DNA of 64,000 bases from Nostoc sp. NMS9 (GCF_017114995.1 NZ_JABXKL010000101.1:1-64000), one strand, 5' to 3'; shown: positions 24,801 to 31,917, counted from the stretch's first letter. The notes: a model not told the origin generated them from the sequence alone. Numbers and translations: made by a program.

Positions 24801-27800
24801 GTCAGGTGTTACAGTCCGGTTGTCCCAAGCTAGCACTCAAGCGATTACCGTAGATTACAGTGTTTACAAGTCCGCTTCAGATACAGCAACACCTGATGAA
24901 GACTTTCTGCCTCAAGTGGGTCAGATTACCTTTGATCCTGGTGAAATTTTCAAAACAATTAATTTTATCGTTCAGGGAGACACTATCCCTGAAGACACTG
25001 AAACCTTTACCATTGCTCTGCAAAATCCCATTAATGCTCAACTAGTACCTAACCAAGACCAAGCAACTTTCTTCATCTATAGTGAATTCAGTGATGGGGC
25101 GATCGTTTTACCCGATCTACAACTACTGCAAATATCTAGCCCCAACACCGCTCAACAAATCCAAACCATTGATGTTGGTTGGACGCTCCAAAATATCGGT
25201 TCTGGAGGAAATCCACAGAATCAATATGGTACATACATCTACCTCTCTGCTGACAAGCAACTAAGCCAGGACGATCAATTCTTAGGAGTTAACTGGCAAC
25301 TTCTTCCCTCTGCTGGTCAAACCCAAAGCGGTACTCAGTCTATTACCATTCCTCAGCAGGTAAATAGTGGCAATTATTACCTTCTCATAACTAGCAATCC
25401 CGAACAAGAACCTAGAGAAAATAACGCTTTCAACAATACACTTAGTCGTCCTATAAGTATTACCCCCACTACTCTACCAGACTTGGTATTGTCAACCGTT
25501 TCCTATTCTGGTAATCCAACCCCTGGCACGGCTATCTCAGTTACAGGAACAGTCAGTAACACTGGCACAGTCGCAGCTCAAGCTGGTTGGCAGATAATGG
25601 GCTATTTCTCCGCAGATACCGCGCTAGATGCCAATGATATTTCTTTAGTAGCTAATTCTCCTGTTACCAACTCACTCCTAAATGCTGGTGCTACCACATC
25701 CGTCAGCAATCAATTTACTTTACCTACTACTAGCTTGAGTCAAGGGTATCTGCTGTTTAACCTTGTTCCAGCCAGTGGCAATTACGATGTAGATATCAAA
25801 AACAATATCTTAGCCAAGCCAATTACTCTTCTTTACACCAGTCAACCTCAAATCTCTTTCAATGCTTCTCTACTTAGCATTATGGAAGATGGCAGCGAGC
25901 AATTGACTTACACCTTCACTCGTACTGGCTCCCTAAGTAACCCATTAACTGTTAACTTTACTGTATCGGGAACGGCTCAATTTAATACCGATTACACCCA
26001 ATCAGGAGCAACTACCTACAGCGCTACAGAAGGTAGCATCACTTTTGCCGCTGGCTCTAATACAGCCGTTCTTAGCCTCAGCCCCAAAGCCGATACTACG
26101 GCAGAATTAAATGAAACCATTACTCTAACTCTCAACCCCAGCAGTAACTATATTTTAGAGACAACGACCCCAGTTACTAACACGGTTATCAATGACGATT
26201 TACCTCTCAACGATAACTTTACTGATGCATTTACTTTAAGCGGTTCCTTTGTCACTACCACTGGCGCCAATCGTCAAGCTACCAAAGAAGTTGGCGAACC
26301 CGTCCTGTTAAACGATACAACTGGTAATTCTGTTTGGTGGGAGTGGACTGCCCCCGTCTCTGGCAAGGTGCAAATCTCGACTGATAGCAGTAATTTTGAT
26401 ACCCTACTAGGAGTCTTCACTGGAACCAGCGTATCTGACCTAACTCTAGTAGGTCAAGACGATGACTCTGGTGACGGGGAAGCTAGTGTAGTAACTTTTG
26501 ATGCCGTTGCTGGAACTTCTTATCGAATTATGGTAGATGGGGTCGAGAATAATACAGGGAATATTACCCTCCATCTCCAGTTACTCCAACCTAGCCTCAG
26601 TATTGCTAATGTTACCGTCTTGGAACGGGATACTGTGAGTGAAGCCACTGTCACCGTTACCTTAGACCAGCCTAGCAACGAAGATATTACTGTTGCCTAT
26701 ACCACTAATAACGGGAGTGCGATCGCTTCCCAAGACTATACCTCTACATCTGGTACTCTCACCTTCGCTGCGGGAGAGACGAGTAAAACGATTAATATTC
26801 CGATTTTGGCTGATGCTGTGACAGAGGCGGACGAAAATTTTACCCTCAACCTCTCCACCATCACTAGTAACGTTCAGATTCCCAACGCAACTATCCTAAT
26901 TACGATTAAAAATCCAGTTAAGGCTAATGTCAGCACTACTTTGGCAGCAACAGACAATAACCTGTTACTAATTGGTTCTGCTGCTATTAATGGTACTGGA
27001 AATAGCGCAGATAACATCATTCTAGGCAATTCAGGCGACAATATCTTAGATGGAGGCAACGGTAATGATACCCTTGATGGAGGAGACGGTAATGATACGC
27101 TGATTGGGGGATTAGGTGGCGATCGCTTAGACGGCGGAGCAGGTATCGATACCGTCAGAGAATCAGCCGATGTTAATTTCATCCTCAGCGATACCCAACT
27201 CCAAGGCTTAGGCGTAGATGCTCTCAATAACATTGAGCAAGCTGACTTGACTGCCGGAACAGGTAACAATATTCTAGATGCTTCCGCCTTTAGTGGTAAC
27301 GCTATACTCAGTGGCCAAGCAGGGGAGGATCTGCTGATGGGTGGGCTTGGCAATGACACCCTCAACGGGGGCGAGGGCAATGATATCCTCAGTGGAGGAG
27401 CAGGCAATGACAACTTAATAGGCGGTTTAGGAGACGATCTCCTGGTAGAGTTAGGCGATCGCAACTTTACCCTGACTAATACCCAACTCAGTGGCAATGG
27501 TACAGATACCTTAGATGGCATTGAACGGGTGAATCTCACTGGAGGAGATACAGACAATATCCTCAACGCTTCTGGCTTCACTGTCGGCTCTGTCCTGCTT
27601 AGTGGTGGTGCAGGCAATGATATCCTCAGTGGTGGTGCAGGCAATGATACACTTGATGGTGGCAGTGGCAATGATACCCTTAGCGGTGGAATAGGAGACG
27701 ATGTTTATGTTGTAGATAGCTCCGCCGACACAATTATAGAAAATGCTGGGCAAGGCACAGATACCATTTTCTCCTCTTTAAACTTTAGTCTCTCTGCCTT

Positions 27801-30800
27801 ATCTAATGTAGAAAACTTAACTCTGACTGGAATAGATCATCTCAGTGTCACTGGTAATAGTAACCCCAACCAAATAATCGGTAATGCGGGTAATAATAAC
27901 TTAACAGGTGGAGCAGGCAATGATACCCTTGATGGCAAAGCAGGTGTAGATACTGTCGTTGAATCAGGTGATGTAAACTTTGCCTTAACTAATACTCAAC
28001 TTACAGGCAATGGTACAGACACCCTCAGTAATATCGAACAGGCAGACTTAACTGGAGGCATTGGAGATAACCTTCTTGATGCCTCTGCCTTTAGCTTGGG
28101 CGATGTTATCCTCAATGGCGCGATCGGAAATGATACCCTCAAGGGTGGAACGGGTGACGACATCCTCACAGGAGGACTGGGCAATGACAGCTTTGATGGT
28201 GGAGCAGGTATTGATACAGTGGTTGAATCAGGGAATATCAACTTTACCCTGACCATTACTCAACTTAGTGGCAATGGCACAGACTCCCTCAGTAATATCG
28301 AACGGGTTAGACTGACTGGAGGAACCAGTAATAATCGCCTTGATGCCTCTGCTTTCACTGGTGATGTCACCTTAGATGGTGGCGGTGGTGCAGATCAACT
28401 CCTTGGTGGAACTGGTAATGATACTTTTATTGTCCATAACACTGGGGAAAGTATTACAGATAATGGTGGCACTGATACAGTTGTTGCTAATTTTACCTAC
28501 ACTTTGGCTAGCTTGCCCAATATTGAAAACCTGATCCTTAGTGGTAATGGCAGTATTAAGGGTACTGGTAACAACGCCAATAACATCATTACAGGTAACT
28601 TGGGTGATAATGTTCTCAATGGTGCTGCGGGTAACGATACTCTGATTGGTAGCGGTGGCTATAACACCTTAATCGGCGGTTTGGGTGATGATATTTATCA
28701 AGTAGATAACACCACCGAGATGATTACCGAGTTAGCAGGTGAGGGCATAGATACAGTGGTAGCTTCTGTAAGCTTCTCCTTAGTTGCCCTTACCGAGGTG
28801 GAAAACCTAACCATAATTGGCTTCAGCAACTTGCAAGCTACTGGTAATGCCAGCAACAACTTAGTCACAGGCAACTTTGGCAATAATATTCTTGAGGGTG
28901 GTGCGGGTAACGATATTCTTAACGGAAGTGCAGGAATTGATACCTTACAGGGTGGTACAGGGGATGATACTTATGTTGTGGATACAACAACCGACATTAT
29001 CACGGAGAATACGGGAGAAGGGACAGACACCGTACAATCTTCTGTCAGCTACGAACTCGGCAACAACGTAGAAAACCTTATTCTCACTGATACAGCCAAC
29101 ATTAACGGAACAGGTAACGCTCTTAATAACTCGATCGCAGGCAATAGTGCCGCTAATATCCTCAACGGCGGGTCAGGTATCGATACCCTGCTTGGCGGCA
29201 ATGGCAACGATACTTATATTGTCGATAGCACCACAGACACAATTACAGAAACGGCAACCGGAGGCATTGATACTGTAGTCTCCTCTGTTAACTACAACCT
29301 GGGTGCAAACTCGAACTTGGAGAACCTGACCCTAAGTGGCAGTGCAGTTAGTGGTATCGGCAACGAACTCAACAATGCGATCGCAGGCAATGCTGCTGCC
29401 AACACCCTCATCGGTGGAGCCGGGAATGATACCTTGATTGGTGGCGGGGGGTCTGATAGTCTGAGCGGTGGTATAAATAATGATACTTATGAGTTAGTTG
29501 CGGCAACAGCTGCTGGCAGCCAAATTCAAGATCAAGATGGCACTGGTACTCTTAATCTTGCAGGCGTTATTCTCTCTCTGGCAGGATTAGCTGCTGGTTA
29601 TACTGGACTTGCTAAAGTCAGTACCACACTATTTATAGATATCAACGCTGATGGCATCGCCAATGTCACTAATGACCTGTCGATTTTAGAGTTTTTCTCT
29701 AGTAGTGACAACACAGCTGGTTCTGGCTTCCTGGAAACTGTAGATAATCTCAAAGGAACCGACATCCTCAACTTTTTCAAACCTAGTGGGTTGAATCTTG
29801 TTGGCACTGACAACAACGATACCCTTACTGGTGCTTATACTGATGACACTCTTTCTGGAGGCAAGGGGAACGATAAGCTCTATGGTATGAGTGGAAACGA
29901 TACCCTTGATGGTGGCATTGGAAATGATTCTTTGGATGGTGGCACAGGCAATGATCTTCTTAAAGGTGGTATAGGCAATGACAGTTATACCGTGGACAGC
30001 ATCGGCGACACTATCATTGAGGAAGTCAATGCAGGTACAGATTTGGTGTACTCTTCTGTCAGTTGGCTATTGGGAGCTAACCTAGAAAACTTGACACTGA
30101 GTGAAAGTGGGGTAATCAATGGTACTGGCAACAGCCTCAATAATATCCTCACCGGAAATACTAGCGCTAACATCTTGAGTGGAGAAGATGGCAACGATAG
30201 CCTGATTGGTGGTTCAGGCAATGACACCTTGTTCGGTAGTGCAGGCGATGACACCTTGGATGGAGGTTTAGGAGCGGATAGTCTCAGTGGTGGAGTTGGC
30301 AATGACATTTACACCGTAGACAACCTCAGCGATACGATTACTGAAGGCTTAAATGCAGGCACAGATTTAGTTAATTCTTCGCTGAGTTGGGTGTTGGCAG
30401 ATAATCTGGAGAACTTGACTCTGACTGGAACCGGAGCAATCAATGGTACTGGTAACAGCCTTAATAACATCCTGACGGGAAATACTGGTGCTAACACGTT
30501 GAGAGGAGAAGATGGCAACGATAGCCTCTTTGGTAGCTCAGGTAATGACAGCTTGTTCGGCGGTGCAGGCGATGACACTTTGGATGGAGGTGTAGGGAGT
30601 GACAGTCTTAATGGTGGAGTCGGCAATGACATTTACACCGTAGACAACCTGAACGATAGTATTACTGAAGGCTTAGATGCAGGCACAGATTTAGTTAATT
30701 CTTCGGTAACTTGGGTGTTGGGAGCTAACCTGGAAAACTTGACACTGACTGGAAGTGGGGTAATCAATGGTACAGGCAATAGCTTCAATAATTTCCTCAC

Positions 30801-31587
30801 CGGAAATACTGGCGCTAACATCTTGAGTGGAGAAGATGGCAATGACAGCTTGTTCGGTGGTTCAGGCAATGACAGCTTGTTCGGCGGTGCAGGCGATGAC
30901 ACTTTGGATGGAGGTGCAGGGACTGACAGTCTTAATGGTGGAGTTGGCAATGATACTTACACCGTAGACAACCTGAACGATAGTATTACTGAAGGCTTAG
31001 ATGCAGGCACAGATTTAGTCAAGTCTTCGGTAATTTGGATGTTAGGAGCTAACCTGGAAAACTTGACACTGAGTGGAAGCGGGGCAATTAATGGTACTGG
31101 CAACAGCCTCAACAATATTCTGACTGGAAATACTGGCGCTAACATCTTGAATGGAGAAGATGGCAACGATAGCCTGATTGGTGATTCAGGCAATGACAGC
31201 TTGTTCGGCGGTGCAGGTGACGATCTCCTGAGTGGTGGAACTGGTCGAGATGTATTAACTGGTGGAACTGGTCGAGATAGCTTGTACCTGACTGATACGC
31301 GCACTGGAGGCTATGATATTATTGCTGATTTTACTGTTGGAGATGATACGCTTTTCATTTCCAAGGCAGAATTCGGACTTAGCCAATCTCAAAACACTTC
31401 TCTTGAGGCTAGCTTATTTCGACTTGGTGCTAGTGCTACAACAGCAAGCGATCGCTTCATCTACAATCAAACTACGGGTAACTTGTTCTTTGATAAAGAT
31501 GGACTTGGTGGTACAGCACAAGTTCAAATAGCCCAGTTCTCGAATCAGGTAATGCTTACTAATGCAAATATTACTGTGATTGCCTAA
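9862..31587 (+). CDS. Giant secreted multidomain RTX (hemolysin-type calcium-binding) protein
   Basis: 7,241 aa, uninterrupted. Approximate layout by residue: 1-860 N-terminal region with EEVGHFLDQQ near 128, no Sec signal; 873-1645 RTX nonapeptides (GGxGxDxLx); 1800-2400 FG-GAP/VCBS calcium-loop units (DFDKDGDLDVL) interrupted by six 43-45-residue propeller-like repeats (2018-2280); 2795-3020 RTX; 3190-3325 PA14-like; 3350-3960 more FG-GAP and two PPC-like domains; 4195-4610 seven 58-residue propeller-like repeats; 4960-5075 Calx-beta; 5080-5325 two CARDB-like; then Calx-beta, PPC-like and Calx-beta; 5710-7145 RTX, ending with four 108-residue repeats. The last 100 residues (DRFIYNQTTGNLFFDKDG) are the usual end of type I-secreted RTX proteins. 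It is likely exported unfolded and folds with Ca2+ as a surface or matrix adhesin. No dedicated type I exporter is adjacent. Confidence 0.9.
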   Translation: MTSSISPFQLLTENSLVLDVNSLDALEQAILTTQQQLQSFAQSPKFELLMQVAFGGQVQPDQLQQAWIRGDFQQLPRIEICLSATINGLNGGYVAANNTIYLAEEFLRSHIDKPEAIASLISEEVGHFLDQQDGIDAPGDEGEIFSNLVRGIVLNPLQIQQIQQQNDNFAVSLNGQIVNIEASGSLSESTVREIRDNLDRVLAGIQDTLDSQLLKNSVIRAIFGDRLENNPLIEQIDSLRQKLQTINIKSYSAQELVTELNAQVLQGTGASLSYNQNNDKFTFNFSKTESNNLGFNSNLGLANVGLNLSGTASLTATFNSAIDFSVGSGTFILNPNAGKEFSFNLTTKNNGNLVGKLGFLDVNAANNGAAQALSSNFSLNADINSRGLLEGITPTANLSLNSLVTLSGGQYLPNFTTNLVYNSNNSNLAFNDVKVGLGSLFKTASPFIKDVKGVVDKFDPILDFLNQPLPVIDKFGLKYSILDLAQNPVIKAYFSQVSGLPPIDTSFINSINKLNTLIKKVDGLTNSGYFSIGGFNVTNTGQIVNNTTNNSANSKATSLIGESFFTLPILNNPTSAFELLLGNPNIDLFRFTVPGLNVNVGGMLTFPIWATPPVSVGFGGSIGATIPKTTYGFDATGLLKYRNSGSFDNIFEGLYLYSKDPTTGKRPGLELNSKLFLDINAGIRGIASIGGEAYIKGLINLALNDPNNDGRIRWLEIKNNFNQGFSSLFDTSVNVSAGANIYIEYPTYKPSKWFSGEVFERENIYEFGPIPIPGLQFGSKPSSRPVVSPSLAVLNNGQLRLNIGTYAAARTNNKGDVGEVYNLTLGGGKVIVTGPTKGQEKEEFSGVNRILGNANKGNDNLNASGLNITVEFTGGVGRDTLTGGNQNDSLIGDEDNDILSGNGGNDTLTGDGGDDQLDGGTGNDILKGGEGSDRLYGQAGNDSLLGSIGSDLLEGGADNDTLDGGLDQDTLIGGDGADSLLGSAGDDLLQGENQNDTLDGGYGQDTLDGGEGEDILKGGQGDDWLKGQAGNDFLAGDEGKDYLEGGVGNDTLEGGLGDDTLLGNEGINTLRAGDGNDILIGGNAQDYLYGDAGNDNLQGNSGNDSLEGGLGDDVLLGSAGIDTLRGGDGNDILIGGEDQDYLYGDTGNDNLQGNSGTDSLEGGLGDDVLLGNEGIDTLKGGDGNDTLRGGEDTDYIYGDTGNDFLEGNSGDDVLEGGTGNDILFGGEGSNILRGQDGNDTLVGGDRKDYLYGDAGNDLLQGNSGDDALEGGTGDDVLSGGEGNDTLRGQDGNDILRGEDGDDILEGGSGTNTLMGESGRDRLIGGELNDLLLGGTGNDTLEGNQGDDRLYGLYENDILDGGIGKDTLIGGGGDDRLYGGDDNDTLRGDGQENDPLLGGKDTLEGGKGNDILWGGELDDILKGQEGDDTLSGETGNDILDAGAGTDSLDGGEGNDTLTGGAEDASKDYLYGKAGNDSLTGNAGDDELYGGSGEDTLSGDDGKDTLKGEDGNDTLIGGLGGDSLSGGAGDDVLKGYLLELKTEIANNDGNDTLDGEDGNDELWGSDGNDSLIGGAGNDILYGDDSDNPLVDTNPNSPAPYGKRGNDTLEAGAGNDTLYGGLGDDVLKAGSGFDRLYGGQGNDTLYGYNGANKTSDDGVVFVFSPGSGTDTVFDFNITKDTKDVIFLTGGLSASFIKFEETQETVQGQLKSVTKLIDLDTDQVLAKFIGVTAEQISNRIDEQNVPPDRLEFSSKKPIYAKDETISLVDAQVRDPNGANDVEKIDFWLQDPTGAWKDLRDVGLTGVKYGNADWGDFDKDGDLDVLVTGYTSKVRSQGQSDQVFDLVPVSKLYRYDKSSNQFVEVFNLSNVKGNFDIVQGLTSPLAQLYDGTITWGDIEGDGDLDIFQTGSDVAGGFGIVKIYRQNTTGNFDAPITISLSQIVNKEVNWGKFDSDNVLDLMIEQRIYTGLDLTTAAFGQNTLPYLPSLDPHNITPGNLIVTINGNLSTVKISGNNLTWEVNKEIYFYNASISGTPIKLTNNNYDDLSPQISENNVVWQGYDGNDNEIYFYNASIGGTPIKLTNNNNDDLSPQISGNNVVWQGYDGNDNEIYFYNASIGGTPIKLTNNNYDDFPPQISGNNVVWQGYDGNDYEIYFYNASIGGNPIKLTNNNYDDFLPQISGNNVIWHGYDNPFARDEIYFYNTSIGGTPINLTNNNYSDYYSQISGNNVVWQSYDGTDAEIYFYNASIGGTPIKLTNNNYDDFPPQISGNNIVWNDGYSNQKLFYNGRNIFQVTNPDFQYNFSQISGNNIVWTRSSGSNYQIYTKDISKLGLSSNDWSDFDGDNDLDFVQTGYDLNGVPYTTVFERQPNYSIADSLTNLTGVGDGKAVWGDYDQNGKKNDILLSGRTSDGSTVTKIYKLNVTFPIVNGITVKQVTPEEVPVLLAQDTNNNGILDPEERSNLTSLTGIYQGDISWQDFDGDGKLDILLTGFTGQTRRTADGKNVPIPVTKVYQLKDATAGIYFDANINLSGVANSSVKVEDFDGDGKKDLLITGEDIFVRPEDQAQLSSPQMEGGNPTTTVYRNVSSNGQIKFVNPIFTTNEQDKRWANFNYQFESSNLTQPGVYQLKGIAYDHPTGGLELVPGYGEAASLTTLQGTAGQNIFAIGNKTRNFYNTIITIEGFNPNLDLLQLYNNQDDYSITASGNDTLVKVNPDRQAYLQTPNLQVILKGVKKDAIALSNNFKQGNVIFADPKRDESESVKFVITNNGDKNANNLVASNAYVIDGYRVEQNELQSDPLNKLGVLAGGDANDNLYGSQSLTDTKDGVLVTYLDGGAGNDFIRGSNLNLDSIGKPVTDVLLGWEGDDNLQGLQGRNYLDGGSGNDFLVGGLNSDTLVGGQGNDTLNGGGGVDIASYADSPAGVTVGLVAAKATNDGYGTEDIFIKAGTLSTVENVSGSNYGDSLTGDNQNNLILGLAGNDTLSGGIGNDTLDGGTGVDMLEGGDGADTLISGGGADNLKGGAGVDTYIVRANLLTLEQAFAALGGNYKTRGSVTVKLNSQDKSITWEMFRVWSDPDRWSDRQVQWEKYRAIGLEPDPLLYEKAKTDPKQGWLRQSLAGTQIEDQGGEDTLIIASDAPLSKTGLNAGKIGFYQSGNDLILDLNKDGAPNVQDDLTIKNFFDGNAGGTGSISTIRVSGLEATYYALTDATNFNQPVITRIDPTINFNWGNQAPTALNKRSDNFGVIWQGFLKTNATGSYKFKWNIDSDDPAGTQKVRLFINNTQITDFSQTLNLSANQEYNLRLEYVEKTGNAQIELLWSINNSDFQIIPEEQLLSPQTIGAADILNTNSGFTPVLSLDAQNLNISTTKGWNSSASFGDYDQDGNLDFLVVGHDEYGNGTTRIYHNTGNFINPAETYTVSLELTQFERFNTAVWGDYNNDNYLDILATGSDTVLNPTTGQAETKYQVKVLLNQNGQQFTELPLPISGLSNQKFNSLVQANWVDFDNDGKLDIVFTNDNQIKLYFANNNQQSISTNVSNGKITLGDLDNNGYVDIVLTGKSLGSNSWTPTGMQSLTTSSPNNKYYQEFTFAQIDFDPSATTKGFIDKHLYQISLSSTEFDTYLEIIDDQGKVFASDDDSGEGLNSLFSFEYDSKYAGYKIRATSYAPDTKGQFQLSVKEINDTVQILKNTGNSFTSLPQQSLNIYGAETAALGDYDLDGKLDLIITDQDRTKVYQNRTDVANQGNIYFSEFIGRTLTGQLINNSNLNNPLRSGSYYKSYAITDLVNDANKAQVVELNLIAGFDTYLQIVQPDSTATSGYRLITYDDDSGEGLNSLLRFNYTPDLKNAQVWVTSFSSGITGSYNLSVGGIGLSNSVNGATSWGDYDNDGDLDVALSGLGDNGSFTKVFLNPVVSPTISQTFSEQPAFLPGLQNGSTAWGDYDSDGDLDLLLTGTLGTTGQPFVQLYRNNTFDPIQNSGTPNLLPTAPVFAQVRQVDTVLLFRWFNLDEGAEPYTYNLRIGTTSGGTDVLSALADSEGKRTVAQIGNAGYVSTKALNISNFAKGVTHYWSVQSIDNSLAGSAFSEESSFTTSPFSSLSAGVTISPPTLLLTKEAGDSASFSIRLNSRPTQNVVLEFTSSNSTEGQPSVPSLTFTPDNWNVIQNLIVKGIDDTLDDGDINYALQTTVKSTDLTYNGLPISQINIVNQDNDDVINRVSVASDGTQSNNSSISSTPKISANGNYIAFTSNANNLVLDDTNSKQDIFVYDRTTKQTTRVSLASNGTQFFNDSSSPSISAEGVSIAFVTYNSYLNSDRLVIASDDISVYNRITAQTTRINTATDGSRANGRSFNPSISGDGNYITYTSAASNLILNDTNSADDIFVYDRNIGQTTRVSIANDGTQANASSSLASISADGRYIVFQSNADNLVSNDTNAKTDIFLYDRTTLNITRISVASDGTEANGNNFGASISADGRYIAYSSAANNLVANDNNNTSDIFVYDRDTKQTTRISIASNGTEGNASSFSPSISSDGRYITYISAASNLVANDTNFENDTFVYDRNTQQTTRVSIAGNGTQANSSSSSPSISADGRYIAFDSLANNLVSNDTNSNRDIFVYDRSSTFNIISPNLVQGSWVDFDNDGDFDLLSPLSTDLILYRNQSGNFTAVKNFGNASQGSWADYDNDGDFDLLVIQNNQANLYTNQNQTFSSSIYLDWTNQGLWADYDRDGDQDIILLGRSQTGTGTRLLQNNLGIFSEQSISASLIRGTSAVTADYDHDGWLDLAITGDSGTKIYLGSANGFKEYVNQISGAYTTITQKDYDNDQDLDLFFSNGTGISQILQNDAFNRNTAPIAPTNFQSTVNDTSVIFQWNGATDDHTATSGLSYNLRIGTASGQGDIFSNVGTVNGQTIQLPTGNVGQGVGQANGDRTWTLKGLAPGQYYWSVQAIDGSLVTSPFSSEQSFSIAAPLPPVLPTPNVTVTFNLSSQSVYEGDSGPKSSGVTVRLSQASTQAITVDYSVYKSASDTATPDEDFLPQVGQITFDPGEIFKTINFIVQGDTIPEDTETFTIALQNPINAQLVPNQDQATFFIYSEFSDGAIVLPDLQLLQISSPNTAQQIQTIDVGWTLQNIGSGGNPQNQYGTYIYLSADKQLSQDDQFLGVNWQLLPSAGQTQSGTQSITIPQQVNSGNYYLLITSNPEQEPRENNAFNNTLSRPISITPTTLPDLVLSTVSYSGNPTPGTAISVTGTVSNTGTVAAQAGWQIMGYFSADTALDANDISLVANSPVTNSLLNAGATTSVSNQFTLPTTSLSQGYLLFNLVPASGNYDVDIKNNILAKPITLLYTSQPQISFNASLLSIMEDGSEQLTYTFTRTGSLSNPLTVNFTVSGTAQFNTDYTQSGATTYSATEGSITFAAGSNTAVLSLSPKADTTAELNETITLTLNPSSNYILETTTPVTNTVINDDLPLNDNFTDAFTLSGSFVTTTGANRQATKEVGEPVLLNDTTGNSVWWEWTAPVSGKVQISTDSSNFDTLLGVFTGTSVSDLTLVGQDDDSGDGEASVVTFDAVAGTSYRIMVDGVENNTGNITLHLQLLQPSLSIANVTVLERDTVSEATVTVTLDQPSNEDITVAYTTNNGSAIASQDYTSTSGTLTFAAGETSKTINIPILADAVTEADENFTLNLSTITSNVQIPNATILITIKNPVKANVSTTLAATDNNLLLIGSAAINGTGNSADNIILGNSGDNILDGGNGNDTLDGGDGNDTLIGGLGGDRLDGGAGIDTVRESADVNFILSDTQLQGLGVDALNNIEQADLTAGTGNNILDASAFSGNAILSGQAGEDLLMGGLGNDTLNGGEGNDILSGGAGNDNLIGGLGDDLLVELGDRNFTLTNTQLSGNGTDTLDGIERVNLTGGDTDNILNASGFTVGSVLLSGGAGNDILSGGAGNDTLDGGSGNDTLSGGIGDDVYVVDSSADTIIENAGQGTDTIFSSLNFSLSALSNVENLTLTGIDHLSVTGNSNPNQIIGNAGNNNLTGGAGNDTLDGKAGVDTVVESGDVNFALTNTQLTGNGTDTLSNIEQADLTGGIGDNLLDASAFSLGDVILNGAIGNDTLKGGTGDDILTGGLGNDSFDGGAGIDTVVESGNINFTLTITQLSGNGTDSLSNIERVRLTGGTSNNRLDASAFTGDVTLDGGGGADQLLGGTGNDTFIVHNTGESITDNGGTDTVVANFTYTLASLPNIENLILSGNGSIKGTGNNANNIITGNLGDNVLNGAAGNDTLIGSGGYNTLIGGLGDDIYQVDNTTEMITELAGEGIDTVVASVSFSLVALTEVENLTIIGFSNLQATGNASNNLVTGNFGNNILEGGAGNDILNGSAGIDTLQGGTGDDTYVVDTTTDIITENTGEGTDTVQSSVSYELGNNVENLILTDTANINGTGNALNNSIAGNSAANILNGGSGIDTLLGGNGNDTYIVDSTTDTITETATGGIDTVVSSVNYNLGANSNLENLTLSGSAVSGIGNELNNAIAGNAAANTLIGGAGNDTLIGGGGSDSLSGGINNDTYELVAATAAGSQIQDQDGTGTLNLAGVILSLAGLAAGYTGLAKVSTTLFIDINADGIANVTNDLSILEFFSSSDNTAGSGFLETVDNLKGTDILNFFKPSGLNLVGTDNNDTLTGAYTDDTLSGGKGNDKLYGMSGNDTLDGGIGNDSLDGGTGNDLLKGGIGNDSYTVDSIGDTIIEEVNAGTDLVYSSVSWLLGANLENLTLSESGVINGTGNSLNNILTGNTSANILSGEDGNDSLIGGSGNDTLFGSAGDDTLDGGLGADSLSGGVGNDIYTVDNLSDTITEGLNAGTDLVNSSLSWVLADNLENLTLTGTGAINGTGNSLNNILTGNTGANTLRGEDGNDSLFGSSGNDSLFGGAGDDTLDGGVGSDSLNGGVGNDIYTVDNLNDSITEGLDAGTDLVNSSVTWVLGANLENLTLTGSGVINGTGNSFNNFLTGNTGANILSGEDGNDSLFGGSGNDSLFGGAGDDTLDGGAGTDSLNGGVGNDTYTVDNLNDSITEGLDAGTDLVKSSVIWMLGANLENLTLSGSGAINGTGNSLNNILTGNTGANILNGEDGNDSLIGDSGNDSLFGGAGDDLLSGGTGRDVLTGGTGRDSLYLTDTRTGGYDIIADFTVGDDTLFISKAEFGLSQSQNTSLEASLFRLGASATTASDRFIYNQTTGNLFFDKDGLGGTAQVQIAQFSNQVMLTNANITVIA
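15913..16690 (+). repeat. Six tandem ~129-bp coding repeats inside the RTX gene
   Basis: Units begin at 15913, 16042, 16171, 16300, 16435 and 16564 (spacing 129, 129, 129, 135, 129). Each encodes a blade-like EIYFYNASIGGTPIKLTNNN segment followed by QISGNNVVWQGYDGND. Nucleotide identity between neighbouring units is very high, which indicates recent expansion or gene-conversion-like homogenisation. They most resemble beta-propeller blades. Confidence 0.85.
22462..23690 (+). repeat. Seven tandem ~174-bp coding repeats inside the RTX gene
   Basis: The later units start at 22993, 23167, 23341 and 23515, exactly 174 nt apart; earlier ones are slightly irregular. Each encodes a 58-residue PD40/TolB-like blade: RVSIASDGT, then SISADGRYIAFxS, then DIFVYDRNTQQTT. 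Seven blades would close one propeller. These copies are more divergent than the 129-bp set. Confidence 0.85.
29985..31304 (+). repeat. Four tandem 324-bp coding repeats at the RTX C-terminus
   Basis: A 108-codon unit (period 324 nt) repeats from about 29985 to 31304. Each unit holds GNDIYTVDNLNDSITEGLDA, then an ENLTLTG-GAINGTGNSLNN segment, then four RTX nonapeptides. The antisense strand carries a long open frame in register with each unit, which is a by-product of the repeat and not a gene. High identity suggests copy-number variation between strains. Confidence 0.85.
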
Positions 31588-31805
31588 TCAATACCTTAGC
31601 CAAAATAAGAGGATGAAAAGAGAGGGACGATGTAATAGAGTTATTGTCTTCGCATAAATTTCCAAGCTTGGGTGCGATCGCAAGCTTTGAAGAGATAGGG
31701 CTGCCGTAGTAGAGTTATTGTCTCTCACAACGACAACTCAAAACCCACAAACAGCCCATGCCCGACATTTTATCACTGTTACAATGCCTCCTGCCGCAGA
31801 TAGGA
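31588..31805. other. Intergenic region with a 17-nt direct repeat
   Basis: No gene. A near-identical stretch (TA[AG]TAGAGTTATTGTCT) occurs at about 31633 and 31699, and an imperfect inverted pair surrounds a HIP1 site near 31662-31690. I see no clear rho-independent terminator for the RTX gene. Confidence 0.4.
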
Positions 31806-31917
31806 GTAAATATAGCGAAGCTGTCACCAGGGGCAAGATAGCCTGAAAGTACTGCTATGAATGACTTTCAGACTATAAGCTTCTCAGATATACTAACATT
31901 AGTATTTTTAGACACAT

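Noticed and set aside
26874-27671. Long reverse-strand frame of 265 codons in the third RTX block
   Set aside because: It consists of Ser/Pro/Leu-rich repeats that are the antisense reading of GGxGxD nonapeptides; no start signal or family.
29985-31304. Four reverse-strand frames of about 105-115 codons
   Set aside because: They repeat in register with the 324-bp sense repeats of the RTX gene and are by-products.
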